From HXMU1420-2 sp034670145 (GTDB lineage: Bacteria; Pseudomonadota; Alphaproteobacteria; Rhodobacterales; Rhodobacteraceae), in NCBI GenBank assembly GCA_034670145.1, contig JAXMOA010000005.1, forward strand, positions 124,001 to 188,000: 64,000 bases of DNA, written 5' to 3'. A program made the translations under genes and the position numbers. Below the pieces are notes generated by a model. It had not been told where the DNA came from and did no database searches. It saw only the letters and a list, made by a program, of their open reading frames with translations. The number at the start of each line of letters is the position of its first letter. Position 1 is the first letter of the stretch. This document shows positions 16,544 to 24,909 of this stretch, one piece after another.

Positions 16544-19351
16544 CTAGCCCAGATCCATGCCCAAGGCCGCCAGTTGAGCCAAGAGATCACTGCCAGAATC
16601 GTCGATGCTGTTCCAACTCTCGGCTGTCAGATTGTTCATGGTCAGATCTTCGGCCTGCACATCCTCCAGCGTCACGATATGGCCGCCATTGCCAATCACC
16701 TCGAACAACAAATCGCCTGCTGTTTCGCTAACGGCGACATCTGATGCACTCAACGCATTGAAATCAATGACATCGGCCGCCGGATCAAACCCTTGGATCG
16801 TGGTTTGCACGCCCCAGTTCCAGGTCATTTCAACGGTCCCAACGCCAGCGCCACTGTTGCCGCCGTCGCCACTGCCACTGTCGCCACCGTTGCCAGAGCC
16901 ACTGTCTCCACCGTCGCCAGAGCCACTGTCTCCACCGTCGCCAGAGCCGCTGTCGCCACTGCCGAAATCACCCTGCTGGGTTTGATACCCATCCGTGGTC
17001 GCCCCACTCGGGGCCTCAGGTGTCAACAGCATCGTGCGGTCCACGAGTGTTACATCCTCTGCGGCAAAACCAAACGGCACTTCCAGGTTGTCTTCGATCA
17101 CCTGGTCGTGGTGAAACTCCAACTGGCCTGGCACCAGCTCTGCCAGTGTCACGCCCGTCAGCGTCATGCTCTGCCCGCTGGGCAACGAAGAAATCACCAA
17201 TCCGGCATCCGTGTCTTCAACACTCAACCGTTCCCGGGTGCCAAAGTAGAGAAAGCTGATCTTCATCGTCGCCGGGTCAAAACCATCAATGACCTCGTGA
17301 ACACCATACTCATGGCTGCGGACATATACCGTATCCGCTTCACGTGGGCCGACTCCCTGTTCCCAACTCAGCACACCGCCAATATCCTGGCGGAAATGCT
17401 CGTTTCCGACGATGCCGAAACTGTCGATCGTGATATCCTGAAAGCTGATCCCCTGCACAATCTGCGCGGCATCGGACCAGGGGCTGTCGATGACGATCTC
17501 GCCGTTGGCGGACTTGGTGATGATCATTCCATGGACCGAGGTTCCGCCCACATCAATCTGATCCACCGCCGCGTCAAACCCGCTGATATCATCCGCGTTG
17601 CTGTCTGCCTTCCATTTCACGCCACCGGCCTCGGTGCTGCCCGTGGTTTGCGCCGGGTTGGACCCATCCAGATCATAGCTCAGCGTGTAGCCGCCAGTAC
17701 CACCCGGCACGGTCACCTCAGCCTCTATGGCCGCAGAGACCTCGTTCAACACGCCCTGATCCGCAACCGAGAAATTGGCCAGCGTCAGGTCCTTCAGCCC
17801 CAGATCGGTAAAGATGATCTGCTTGGTCGCCCCGTCCACCGTCAACTCGATCCGTACAGTTTCGCCCAAGGCGTCACCGGATTCCTCAAAGATGGCAAAG
17901 GCACCGGCGGTCACATCCGCCTCGATGTGGATCATGTCGGTGGCAGGGTTGAAACCGTTTATGGTCTGGGCTGCGGTTGACAGGGTGATCATGTGCATGG
18001 TGCCGGTATGACCACCATGTCCCCCATCGCTGCCACCATCTGTGCCCCCATCGGTACCACCACCTGCGCCGCCGTCTGTACCACCGTCTGTACCGCCATC
18101 GGTTCCGCCGCCTGCGCCACCATCTGAGCCGCCATCGGCACCACCACCTGCGCCGTCCGAGATCAAGCCAAGCACTTCGGCGGCGGCTGTATTGTCCAGG
18201 ATGGTGAAATTCGCGGCGGACAGATCGCTCAGCGAGACGCCGGTGAGCGTCACGCTTTGGCTGTTAGAGGGCACCGCCAGTGTGACAGATGGCCCGACGC
18301 CATTGGCCGCCGCCGTTTCCGTGACCTCCAATGCATCCGCGCCGATCCAGTCGATGAATATCGTGTCGGTGCTCGGGTCAAAGGCGACCGTCGTGTCTTG
18401 CCCCCAGCTCCAGGTCACGACCACATCCGCAGTGGCCGCCGTGACATTTGCAGTGCCATTGCCGGTTACGACATTTGCCCCGCCATCTCCCGAGCTGCCG
18501 CCTCCCGAATTTCCGCCATCGGCTCCGCCATCAGTCCCCCCGTCAGATCCACCGTCAGATCCCCCGTCAGTGCCACCGTCAGATCCCCCGTCAGTGCCAC
18601 CGCCTCCGGTCTGACCGTCAGGGGTTCCCAACCCTTCATCACCAGTCTGTCCGTCCACCCAAAAGGCAATGATGTCGCCAGCCTCGGGGCTGTCATAGCC
18701 GCCAAACTGATCAATGTAGCGCAAGATCGAGGTGCCATATTCATCAGTCGAGACATTGCCCCCTTGCAACAATGACAACGTGCCCCAGGCGCCGCGCAGA
18801 TGAGCCGCGGCAAGAATGCCGGTCATCGTCAGCTCAACAGTGACTTCGACCCCATTGTCCATATACGTGCGTGTGGTGCCGATATAGTCATCCAGGCTCT
18901 CACCATTTTGCGCCAGCCCGTTTTGGATCACTTGCAGATTGTAGCCAAAAGCGTCCTGTATTGCCCGCTCTTGTACTGCTGCCGTTGTAAAAGCCTCGAA
19001 AGACGTCGCGCCATTTTTGCCGGTCCAGGACCCGTCCCAGGTGTTGGTGGATGCCCCATTCCCATAAAATACGTCGTCGTCGTAATACCCCAGATCAATC
19101 AGCAATGCCTCGCCGAATTGATACCCAACAAATCCAAGGGAATTCGTTGATTGATAGGACATTGCGTCCCATTCTTCACTCGTTAGATCACCCCAACTGG
19201 TATAGTTTGGATAAAAAGTGTCAACGGTGCCCCCGGCCCATTGATCCAACTGCCAATCTTGTATGACCCCTGCCTCATAACGGTCGCGGTCCCAACCGGA
19301 TTCAAAAGCGCGCAAGGCATCGCGGAACTCTTCGTATGTACCATTTGACAT
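16544..19351 (-). CDS. Modular exported protein: lysozyme-like head, beta modules, DGG linkers
   Basis: A 935-residue protein without an N-terminal signal peptide, as usual for type I-secreted proteins. Residues 1-225 resemble lysozyme/transglycosylase-like domains: an early RAFESGWDR with a candidate catalytic Glu17, and GILAAAHLRGAWG followed by YGTSILRYIDQFGG. The rest has about five related beta modules of 80-90 residues with a shared pattern (VTWSWG-x-TTVAFDPSTD, then VTLTGVSLSDLSAANF). They are joined by linkers rich in GGTDGGSDGG and GSGDGG. Similar modules occur in secreted carbohydrate-active proteins of alphaproteobacteria. The linkers could bind Ca2+ or simply be flexible. No secretion genes are nearby. 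A role in peptidoglycan cleavage is inference. Confidence 0.7.
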   Translation of the reverse strand: MSNGTYEEFRDALRAFESGWDRDRYEAGVIQDWQLDQWAGGTVDTFYPNYTSWGDLTSEEWDAMSYQSTNSLGFVGYQFGEALLIDLGYYDDDVFYGNGASTNTWDGSWTGKNGATSFEAFTTAAVQERAIQDAFGYNLQVIQNGLAQNGESLDDYIGTTRTYMDNGVEVTVELTMTGILAAAHLRGAWGTLSLLQGGNVSTDEYGTSILRYIDQFGGYDSPEAGDIIAFWVDGQTGDEGLGTPDGQTGGGGTDGGSDGGTDGGSDGGSDGGTDGGADGGNSGGGSSGDGGANVVTGNGTANVTAATADVVVTWSWGQDTTVAFDPSTDTIFIDWIGADALEVTETAAANGVGPSVTLAVPSNSQSVTLTGVSLSDLSAANFTILDNTAAAEVLGLISDGAGGGADGGSDGGAGGGTDGGTDGGTDGGAGGGTDGGTDGGSDGGHGGHTGTMHMITLSTAAQTINGFNPATDMIHIEADVTAGAFAIFEESGDALGETVRIELTVDGATKQIIFTDLGLKDLTLANFSVADQGVLNEVSAAIEAEVTVPGGTGGYTLSYDLDGSNPAQTTGSTEAGGVKWKADSNADDISGFDAAVDQIDVGGTSVHGMIITKSANGEIVIDSPWSDAAQIVQGISFQDITIDSFGIVGNEHFRQDIGGVLSWEQGVGPREADTVYVRSHEYGVHEVIDGFDPATMKISFLYFGTRERLSVEDTDAGLVISSLPSGQSMTLTGVTLAELVPGQLEFHHDQVIEDNLEVPFGFAAEDVTLVDRTMLLTPEAPSGATTDGYQTQQGDFGSGDSGSGDGGDSGSGDGGDSGSGNGGDSGSGDGGNSGAGVGTVEMTWNWGVQTTIQGFDPAADVIDFNALSASDVAVSETAGDLLFEVIGNGGHIVTLEDVQAEDLTMNNLTAESWNSIDDSGSDLLAQLAALGMDLG
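16845..16965. repeat. 24-bp tandem repeats encoding GSGDGGDS linker
   Basis: Imperfect tandem copies of a unit like CCAGAGCCACTGTCTCCACC plus GTCG encode the Gly/Ser/Asp linker before the last beta module of the 935-residue protein. Copies differ by a few synonymous or conservative changes. Such tracts are prone to length change by slippage. Confidence 0.75.
18008..18154. repeat. Degenerate 12-18 bp repeats encoding GGTDGG linker
   Basis: Repeats of the type CCATCGGTACCACCACCTGC encode a long Gly/Asp/Thr linker (GGADGGSDGGAGGGTDGG) between two beta modules of the 935-residue protein. Codon choice varies between copies, so the peptide rather than the DNA is conserved. Confidence 0.7.
18479..18610. 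repeat. 18-bp tandem repeats encoding GGTDGGSD linker
   Basis: Tandem units such as CCGTCAGATCCCCCGTCAGT encode the linker that joins the lysozyme-like head to the first beta module. Several copies are identical, suggesting recent expansion. Confidence 0.75.
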
Positions 19352-19560
19352 TCTTATGTGGTTCCCTCTTCCACTGATTTCACGGCCTGGCCTGTCCAGG
19401 CAACGAGGGATGTTTGGATCAGGCGCGCGCCCAAGTCTTGTGGGATGCGGTCAATCCCTTTGCAATGGCCGCCATTCCGCCGATCACCATCTCAGGACCA
19501 GCGAACTCATGCCGAAATCATGGCAAACAAAAGGTTTTTATCCCTGGAGCAGAGCCAAGA

Positions 19561-19929
19561 TCAAAAATGCGCCTTTGGCTCATCCGGCTTTCCGGCAGCA
19601 ATCGCCAACAGACCGGCCACAGCCGCAAACACAATCGGGAAAATTGTGAACACGCCAAAGCCAAAGCCATAATACATGCCACCCGCCGACAGCAGCAACA
19701 GCACGCCACCCCACAACGCCCGCGAACGGGCCATTGCGCCACCTACGATGGCCAGCATCGGGGCAAGGACGCTGATCACACGGACAGTTTTAACATTGGC
19801 AACTTGTTGTGCCATCCCGTCGATCTCTCCGTAGCGTTCAATGAGTGCTGTGTAACCATAGCTGAAAAAGCCGACCACCATACCGATCAGCCCGGCGATG
19901 ATACCCAAAATGAGTGCTGCGTTGCGCAT
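19561..19929 (-). CDS. Small integral membrane protein
   Basis: A 122-residue protein with four hydrophobic segments (about residues 5-24, 50-67, 70-87 and 92-111) and a short charged C-terminus (GKPDEPKAHF). A periplasmic-facing loop, ERYGEIDGMAQQVANVK, lies after the first helix. It resembles DUF4064-like four-helix proteins, but I cannot assign a function. It sits between the ArsC-like gene and the large exported protein gene, all on the minus strand. Confidence 0.65.
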   Translation of the reverse strand: MRNAALILGIIAGLIGMVVGFFSYGYTALIERYGEIDGMAQQVANVKTVRVISVLAPMLAIVGGAMARSRALWGGVLLLLSAGGMYYGFGFGVFTIFPIVFAAVAGLLAIAAGKPDEPKAHF

Positions 19930-19966
19930 TTCTGTCTCCGTTTACCGTATTCAGATAGGCACGCTG

Positions 19967-20287
19967 TCACTGCGCTCCAAGGGCTGCCTTGGTTTCTGCC
20001 GTCCAGCCCAGGTACAATGTGCCATCCGCCTCGATCAATGGGCGCTTCATCAAGGTCGGATGATCCGCCAACAACTCCATCATGGGTCTGGCCCGCTCAG
20101 ATTCGGACAAGCCCCGCCAGGTGGTTGACCGTGTATTGAGTAATTTTTCACCAAACGCGGATTGCGCCTGTTCCAGGACCGGCGCGGGCACGCCAACTGC
20201 CCGCACATCCACGAATTCCGCGTCTTGCAGTAATTTCAGCGCCTTACGGCACGTATCACATGTTTTTAGCCCATACAGACGGATCAT
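19967..20287 (-). CDS. ArsC/Spx-family reductase-like protein
   Basis: A 106-residue thioredoxin-fold protein of the ArsC/Spx/YffB group. The N-terminus MIRLYGLKTCDTCRKALKLL has the CxxC pair, and the later segments STTWRGLSESER and HPTLMKRPLIEADGTLYLGW match the family core. I use the ATG at 20287 with GAGG upstream, not an upstream TTG. No ars genes are nearby, so arsenate reduction is unlikely; a YffB-like glutathione-dependent thiol role fits better. Confidence 0.82.
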   Translation of the reverse strand: MIRLYGLKTCDTCRKALKLLQDAEFVDVRAVGVPAPVLEQAQSAFGEKLLNTRSTTWRGLSESERARPMMELLADHPTLMKRPLIEADGTLYLGWTAETKAALGAQ

Positions 20288-20320
20288 TGGCAGAATCCTC
20301 AACTTTCAGACAGTCAATTG

Positions 20321-20338
20321 CGCATAAAACTTTATGCG
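20321..20338. promoter_or_regulatory. Perfect 18-bp inverted repeat upstream of cspA
   Basis: CGCATAAAACTTTATGCG is a perfect palindrome with 8-bp arms and a 2-bp centre. It lies between the ArsC-like gene (minus) and the cold-shock gene (plus), 165 bp before the csp start codon. There is no T-run, and the loop is too short for an efficient terminator, so a dimeric regulator site is more likely. Confidence 0.5.
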
Positions 20339-20502
20339 AATTTCTTGATTTTAATTCGAACCGTGCGATCTTCTCTACAGGATCGCCTGCGGCTCAAACA
20401 CCGGCAATTGTGCTTTCATAGCCGGTTTTCAGAGGGCAATCGTTCTGAACAAGACCTGGGTCACACCAGATTGAATGGAAATTGATTAAGGAGACACGGG
20501 AA

Positions 20503-20709
20503 ATGCCAACTGGCACCGTGAAATGGTTTAACACAACCAAAGGCTACGGCTTCATCGCGCCCGATGACGGCGGCAAAGACGTTTTTGTGCATATTTCAGC
20601 AGTGGAGCGATCGGGTCTTACCGGGCTCGCCGATAACCAAAAGATCGGCTATGAATTGATCGAGGGACGCGACGGACGCAATATGGCCGGTGATCTTAAC
20701 CTGCTATAA
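20503..20709 (+). CDS. cspA: Cold-shock domain protein
   Basis: A 68-residue RNA/DNA chaperone of the CspA family. It has both RNP motifs, KGYGFI and VFVHIS, and the usual start GTVKWFN. AAGGAG lies at good spacing before the ATG. A long leader of about 165 nt separates the start from the upstream palindrome, consistent with the structured 5'UTRs that control csp genes. Confidence 0.93.
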   Translation: MPTGTVKWFNTTKGYGFIAPDDGGKDVFVHISAVERSGLTGLADNQKIGYELIEGRDGRNMAGDLNLL

Positions 20710-20776
20710 TACTGCCTGCCCAACGCCCGGCCCGGCCTCAGCCAGGATCGAGCATCAAGCCACGTTCAGCAGGGCC

Positions 20777-21037
20777 CTAGCAGCCCTTGTCGCCAATCGC
20801 GCAAGACCGGTCATTGCGGTACCCTCGGGAAGAGGATGGCGCAGCGGTGGCCTGCTGGTAAGTTGTTGTCGTTGTCGGCGTGCCACATGAAACCGTTCCG
20901 TCATGGGAGACGGGCTGCAACCCGGCCGGACAATAATTGGTTGTCTGATAAGGATAGATCACGACCGGCTCTGTTCCGGTGGCAAAGGCAGGTGTCGACA
21001 GCGCGGCCAACGCCGCAAAGGTTGTAAAAATTCGCAT
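20777..21037 (-). CDS. Small exported Ser/Thr-rich protein
   Basis: An 86-residue protein with a clear signal sequence (MRIFTTFAALAALSTPAFA) and a short mature chain rich in Thr and Ser (TPTTTTTYQQATAAPSSS). Four cysteines are present (NYCPAG, VSCGT, RSCAI, KGC), which could form two disulfides in the periplasm. I do not recognise a family. A GGGGGA site precedes the ATG. Confidence 0.6.
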   Translation of the reverse strand: MRIFTTFAALAALSTPAFATGTEPVVIYPYQTTNYCPAGLQPVSHDGTVSCGTPTTTTTYQQATAAPSSSRGYRNDRSCAIGDKGC

Positions 21038-21150
21038 GGGATCCCCCGAAGCTGATCGTAAATTCACATATGCCTGGCCAACATGCGCAACCTGACTGCA
21101 CCTGTCGAGTCCCATGACGCATTGGAAACGGTCTGTTTCGGGACGCGATG

Positions 21151-21447
21151 CTAAGCAGGATCCTGCCGACCTGCCGCAACCCAATCTTCCCCCATCGCCA
21201 CGATACAAGACGTGCCAGTGGCATAGCTGACAACCATCGTCCAATTGCCACGCGGATCTGTCCAGACTTCCATTATCTGCTCAGGTCCACGCAATCCGGT
21301 TGCGGTCCGGGTGCTCTGCATCTGGCGTTTCAGCTTTGAATACAAGGTGTTGGTGGGCTCACACAGAACTTCGGCAATCGGCCCGCCAGCAATGGCATGG
21401 GTCCCCCCCAGCGTCAGGGCAACTATGAAGACAAGCGATCTATACAT
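21151..21447 (-). CDS. Exported protein of unknown function (98 aa)
   Basis: A short exported protein: signal sequence MYRSLVFIVALTLGGTHAIAG, then a mature domain with two cysteines (EVLCEPT and GTSCIVAMGEDW) that could pair. The segment GPEQIMEVWTDPRGNWTMVVSYATG looks like a beta-sheet core seen in many short Rhodobacteraceae proteins of unknown function. It lies 113 bp upstream of the other small exported gene on the same strand. Confidence 0.68.
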   Translation of the reverse strand: MYRSLVFIVALTLGGTHAIAGGPIAEVLCEPTNTLYSKLKRQMQSTRTATGLRGPEQIMEVWTDPRGNWTMVVSYATGTSCIVAMGEDWVAAGRQDPA

Positions 21448-21595
21448 ATGATGAATGTAACGGTTTTATGAAAACTGTATAGACCTAAGCTATACATTTT
21501 TGACCAATGCGCCGAATTCCGGCCACAATGGCGTCACGATCATCCCTTTCAGCAGTAAGACTTGTTTCTTGTCTGCAACTTCTTTGAGTGATCGC

Positions 21596-21988
21596 ATGTC
21601 TTTCGCGCCCCTGTCTTCGCCAATCCCTCCAGCACGCCCGTCCGGGTCGATGGGCAGCGACCCATGGCTATCCTGGCCTGGTACCGCTTCAGTCGAATTG
21701 GCCCAGGCCGCCAGCGCTCAGGCGATTGTTTTGTTTTGCTGGATTATCGTGCTCACCTCTTTGGGCATCTGGGTGCGGCGGCGCACTTCGGCAGAGCGCG
21801 GACGACTGTCCGGCAGTTGGCATCAGTTCAAGGTCACACCAGACCCAACCGACGAACCGCCCTGTCGCTGGCATGTCGGATCGGCGCGCATGGCCTCGGG
21901 GCAACAGAAATGGCATTGCGAAGCATGCGGGCGGGATGGGTTCTCCTCGACCAAGGGCCCGCCACAGGGCTGCAACTGGCAGGGTTGA
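21596..21988 (+). CDS. Hypothetical membrane-anchored zinc-ribbon-like protein
   Basis: A 130-residue reading frame with one hydrophobic helix (ASAQAIVLFCWIIVLTSLGIWV) followed by a basic segment and a C-terminal WHCEACGRDGFSSTKGPPQGC, which looks like a treble-clef or zinc-ribbon fragment with an earlier PCRWHVG. The start is uncertain: the reading frame is open from 21500, and I favour the ATG at 21596. No family recognised, and no strong ribosome-binding site is visible. Confidence 0.45.
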   Translation: MSFAPLSSPIPPARPSGSMGSDPWLSWPGTASVELAQAASAQAIVLFCWIIVLTSLGIWVRRRTSAERGRLSGSWHQFKVTPDPTDEPPCRWHVGSARMASGQQKWHCEACGRDGFSSTKGPPQGCNWQG

Positions 21989-22053
21989 CCTGACACATTC
22001 AGCCTTTCGAAACTTAGCAATGGGATTTGCAAAATCACCCAACTGGTCGTTTA

Positions 22054-22088
22054 CGGATAATCATATGTGGCTAAACATGAATTATCCG
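22054..22088. promoter_or_regulatory. Inverted repeat CGGATAAT...ATTATCCG before hpsN
   Basis: Eight-bp arms CGGATAAT (22054-22061) and ATTATCCG (22081-22088) are separated by 19 bp, ending 68 bp before the hpsN start. No regulator gene lies nearby. The position suits an operator controlling hpsN. Confidence 0.4.
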
Positions 22089-22156
22089 GCGCCCCTCCAA
22101 CTCATCCAACTGCGTTCGGGTCTTCATTTTGAAATTCTGACAGATAGGATGGCAAC

Positions 22157-23464
22157 TTGGCCCGTGAATACCTCAAACAAGCGCAGCTGACCCCTCATTC
22201 CGACGCCGAAGATGTCGGAGAAATCGTCGCTCAGATTCTGGCCGATATTGAACGCGACGGCGAAGAGGCCGCTTTGCGCTATGCCGCCCGCTTTGACAGG
22301 TATGACGGGCCGGTCTTGATGTCCCAGGCGCAAATCGCGGCAGCCTGCGCTTTGGTGCCGGAAAAGCTCAAGGCTGACATCCGCTTTGCCCATGACAATG
22401 TCCGCCGATTTGCCGAGGCGCAAAAGGCCACCATCGGGGATGTGGAACTCGAAATCGTGCCAGGCGTGACCGCCGGACAAAAGGCGATCCCGGTGGACGC
22501 GGCCGGCTGCTATGTGCCCGGCGGGCGCTACAGCCACATCGCCAGCGCCATCATGACAGTGACCACCGCCAAAGTCGCCGGATGCGGCCACATAACCGCC
22601 TGCTCTCCACCGCGCCCGGGTATTGGGGTCGCACCTGCCGTGGTGTATGCCGCACATATTTGCGGCGCGGATCAGATCCTGGCGATGGGCGGCGTACAGG
22701 CCGTCGCCTCGATGACCTTTGGCCTGTTTGACCTGCCCAGGGCCAACATTCTGGTCGGCCCCGGCAATCAATATGTCGCCGAGGCCAAACGCCGTCTGTT
22801 CGGCCGCGTCGGGATCGACATGATCGCAGGTCCGACCGACAGCCTGATCCTGGCCGACCGCTTTGCCGACCCGCTGATCGTCGCCACCGATCTGGTGAGC
22901 CAGGCCGAGCATGGCTATAATTCCCCTGTCTGGCTGGTCACAGATGATCGTGCCCTGGCCGAAAACGTGATGGGGCTGGTCCCCGGCCTGATCGCCGATC
23001 TGCCAGAGCTGAACCGCGAAAACGCCGAAGCGGCCTGGCGCGATTATGCCGAGGTGATCCTCTGCCCCGACCGCGAAGAAATGGCAGCCACGTCAGACGC
23101 TTATGCCCCAGAGCACCTGACCGTCCAGGCACAGGATCTGGACTGGTGGCTGAACCGGCTGACCTCTTATGGCTCGCTGTTCCTGGGCGAAGAAACCACC
23201 GTTTCCTTCGGCGATAAGGCGACCGGAACCAACCATGTCCTGCCGACCTCGGGCGCTGCCAGCTACACCGGAGGCCTGAGCGTTCACAAATACATGAAAA
23301 TCGTGACCTGGCAGCGCGCCACCCGGGACGGTTCCAAACCTGTCGCCGAAGCTACCGCGCGTATTTCCCGACTGGAAGGCATGGAGGGCCACGCCCGCGC
23401 AGCCGATGTCAGATTGGCCAAATACTTCCCGGACGAGAAATTCGACCTGTCCGCCGCCATGTAA
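22157..23464 (+). CDS. hpsN: HpsN-type sulfopropanediol dehydrogenase (HisD family)
   Basis: A 435-residue member of the histidinol dehydrogenase family. The opening AREYLKQA, the block VPGVTAGQKAIPVDAAGCYV and the ending NHVLPTSGAASYTGGLSVHK match my memory of roseobacter HpsN, the NAD-dependent enzyme that oxidises (R)-2,3-dihydroxypropane-1-sulfonate to sulfolactate, better than biosynthetic HisD. Zn-ligand candidates lie in LVSQAEHGYNSP and DAYAPEHLTV. The start is a TTG with AGGATGG just before it. Partners HpsO/HpsP and sulfolactate genes are not in the window, so the gene stands alone. HisD proper remains the alternative. Confidence 0.75.
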   Translation: MAREYLKQAQLTPHSDAEDVGEIVAQILADIERDGEEAALRYAARFDRYDGPVLMSQAQIAAACALVPEKLKADIRFAHDNVRRFAEAQKATIGDVELEIVPGVTAGQKAIPVDAAGCYVPGGRYSHIASAIMTVTTAKVAGCGHITACSPPRPGIGVAPAVVYAAHICGADQILAMGGVQAVASMTFGLFDLPRANILVGPGNQYVAEAKRRLFGRVGIDMIAGPTDSLILADRFADPLIVATDLVSQAEHGYNSPVWLVTDDRALAENVMGLVPGLIADLPELNRENAEAAWRDYAEVILCPDREEMAATSDAYAPEHLTVQAQDLDWWLNRLTSYGSLFLGEETTVSFGDKATGTNHVLPTSGAASYTGGLSVHKYMKIVTWQRATRDGSKPVAEATARISRLEGMEGHARAADVRLAKYFPDEKFDLSAAM

Positions 23465-23475
23465 GCGAAGGTAAA

Positions 23476-23511
23476 AAATCGCACCGGTCACCCGGGACCA
23501 GTGGGCGATTT
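23476..23511 (+). terminator. Possible terminator after hpsN
   Basis: Arms AAATCGC (23476-23482) and GCGATTT (23505-23511) bracket a GC-rich loop about 12 bp after the hpsN stop codon. The stem is short and the T-tract is weak, so this is only a moderate candidate. Confidence 0.45.
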
Positions 23512-23841
23512 CATCAATTCGGCCTGGCAGGGTGTGCTATCAGAGCGCATTCGCCAAGCGGGCTGGAATGTTTTGAAAAACACTCAGGGCCGCATAAATT
23601 GTCAGGCTTTGATGGTACCGCACCCTGGGTGAGGTGCTATGAACCAGAGCCAGTCAGGCAAAGGCTTCGTTCATCTCTTATCGTCCGATGTCCGAGACCA
23701 TAAACCCATGCTGCTTGGGTCGGTTGCCTTCGTCCCGGTCGAGCGAAACGCCACGTCACCATTTCCCTTATCCTAAACAGCCATTTGGGTGAAGACGGGG
23801 ACAATCCCGGCGTCAAAGCGTCCGTCCGTCTGCGCTTAGCC
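23512..23841. other. Gap without recognisable gene, between hpsN and the ATP-grasp operon
   Basis: About 330 bp with no convincing reading frame. It is where hpsN (plus) and the five-gene operon (minus) converge. It contains GTTTTGAAAAAC near 23572 and, at 23613-23621, the 9-mer TGGTACCGC, which also forms the 3' end of tRNA-His (29562-29570). That match is too short to prove an attachment site. Confidence 0.5.
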
Positions 23842-24909
23842 TCAGTTGGCGAGTGCGCCTGGCACCGGGATCCTATACGCCGCCGCAATACGACAAAGGG
23901 AGTCGACAACGTCGGCCTTCAGGGGAATGCCATTGGAGAGGCTGTCTTTCAAAGCGGCGTCCAGTCGGTCTCCGGGAAGGCGGACCTCGCCATCGGCACC
24001 GGAGGACATAACCGCATGTGCCAGCCAGCTGGCGCGGTCCTCCCATGTTTCGGGCGCCATGAATTTGGCGATGTCGATGACCAGGAAGAAATGCCCGCTG
24101 TTGGCCTCCCTATCGAAATCCTTGTAGAGCGAGCCGACGCCGCCCGACATCCCCGCGCCGCTGAGAACACCGGCCAGCAATTCCACCATCAACCCCAGCC
24201 CAAACCCCTTCGCCCCCGCGGCCGGCAACAACGTGGCGGAACCGGCCTGCGCCGCATCGGTAACGAATTGCCCGTTTTCATTGATGGCGAGCCCATCTGG
24301 CAACTTCGTCGCGCTGTCCTGATGGGCGCGCAAGGTTGAGCCTGCCAGTGCTGCGGTGGACATGTCCACCAGCAGGCGCCGACCCTCGCCCAGTGGAGCC
24401 CCGAATGCCAGCGGGTTGGTGCCCAGAACCGGGCGGAGGCCGTTATGGGCGGCCACCTTGGGGAAGGAATTGCTAAAGGCAAAACCGGCCATGCCGGCAT
24501 CGGCTGCGCGGGCTACGAAATAGGCCCCGGTACCGAAAAAGTTGCTGGCGGCCACGGTGACACAAGCCAGTCCGGTTTCGCCGGCGATGGCGACCGCGCG
24601 GTCTATGGCAAGGCGCCCGGCATGCTGACCGAAACCGTGCCCGGCATCAAGGTGACCGGCGGACGGGCTGAGCCGGTCAAACCGGATGTCTGCCGGGCAG
24701 TGGATCAGCCCCGCCCTGACACGCTTCAGCAGGATTTCCAGCCGCTCCAGACCATGATTTGAACGCCCCGCGGCATCGTTCCAAAGCAGGTTTTCCGTCA
24801 GCGTTTCCGCCTGCGCCTCGTCGACGCCGGCGGCGCGCACAAGGTCCCGGGTGAAGGTTTCCAGTGCCGCGCGCGGAATCCGCCGTTGTGTTGCCAGATC
24901 AGCTGCCAC
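23842..24909 (-). CDS. Ldh2-family (malate/L-lactate dehydrogenase-like) oxidoreductase
   Basis: A 355-residue NAD(P)-dependent oxidoreductase of the Ldh2/YiaK/ComC/DpkA superfamily, which reduces 2-oxo acids or cyclic imines. The N-terminal GRSNHGLERL keeps the usual active-site His (residue 52). The cofactor/substrate core is seen in GLRPVLGTNPLAFGAP and AAGAKGFGLGLMVELLAGVLSG. The segment where most relatives have a NxxHFG-type motif reads AASNFFGTGAYF, with Phe124 in place of His. This is the last gene of the ATP-grasp operon; its start overlaps the preceding stop by 11 bp. A ComC-like sulfolactate dehydrogenase paired with hpsN is possible but less likely given the operon. Confidence 0.82.
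   Translation of the reverse strand: MAADLATQRRIPRAALETFTRDLVRAAGVDEAQAETLTENLLWNDAAGRSNHGLERLEILLKRVRAGLIHCPADIRFDRLSPSAGHLDAGHGFGQHAGRLAIDRAVAIAGETGLACVTVAASNFFGTGAYFVARAADAGMAGFAFSNSFPKVAAHNGLRPVLGTNPLAFGAPLGEGRRLLVDMSTAALAGSTLRAHQDSATKLPDGLAINENGQFVTDAAQAGSATLLPAAGAKGFGLGLMVELLAGVLSGAGMSGGVGSLYKDFDREANSGHFFLVIDIAKFMAPETWEDRASWLAHAVMSSGADGEVRLPGDRLDAALKDSLSNGIPLKADVVDSLCRIAAAYRIPVPGALAN

Noticed and set aside
18042..18614. Pro/Ser-rich plus-strand frame
   Set aside because: Antisense of the GGTDGG linkers of the 935-residue protein.
23613..23621. 9-bp match to the 3' end of tRNA-His as an attachment site
   Set aside because: Too short, flanking bases do not match, and no integrase is present.
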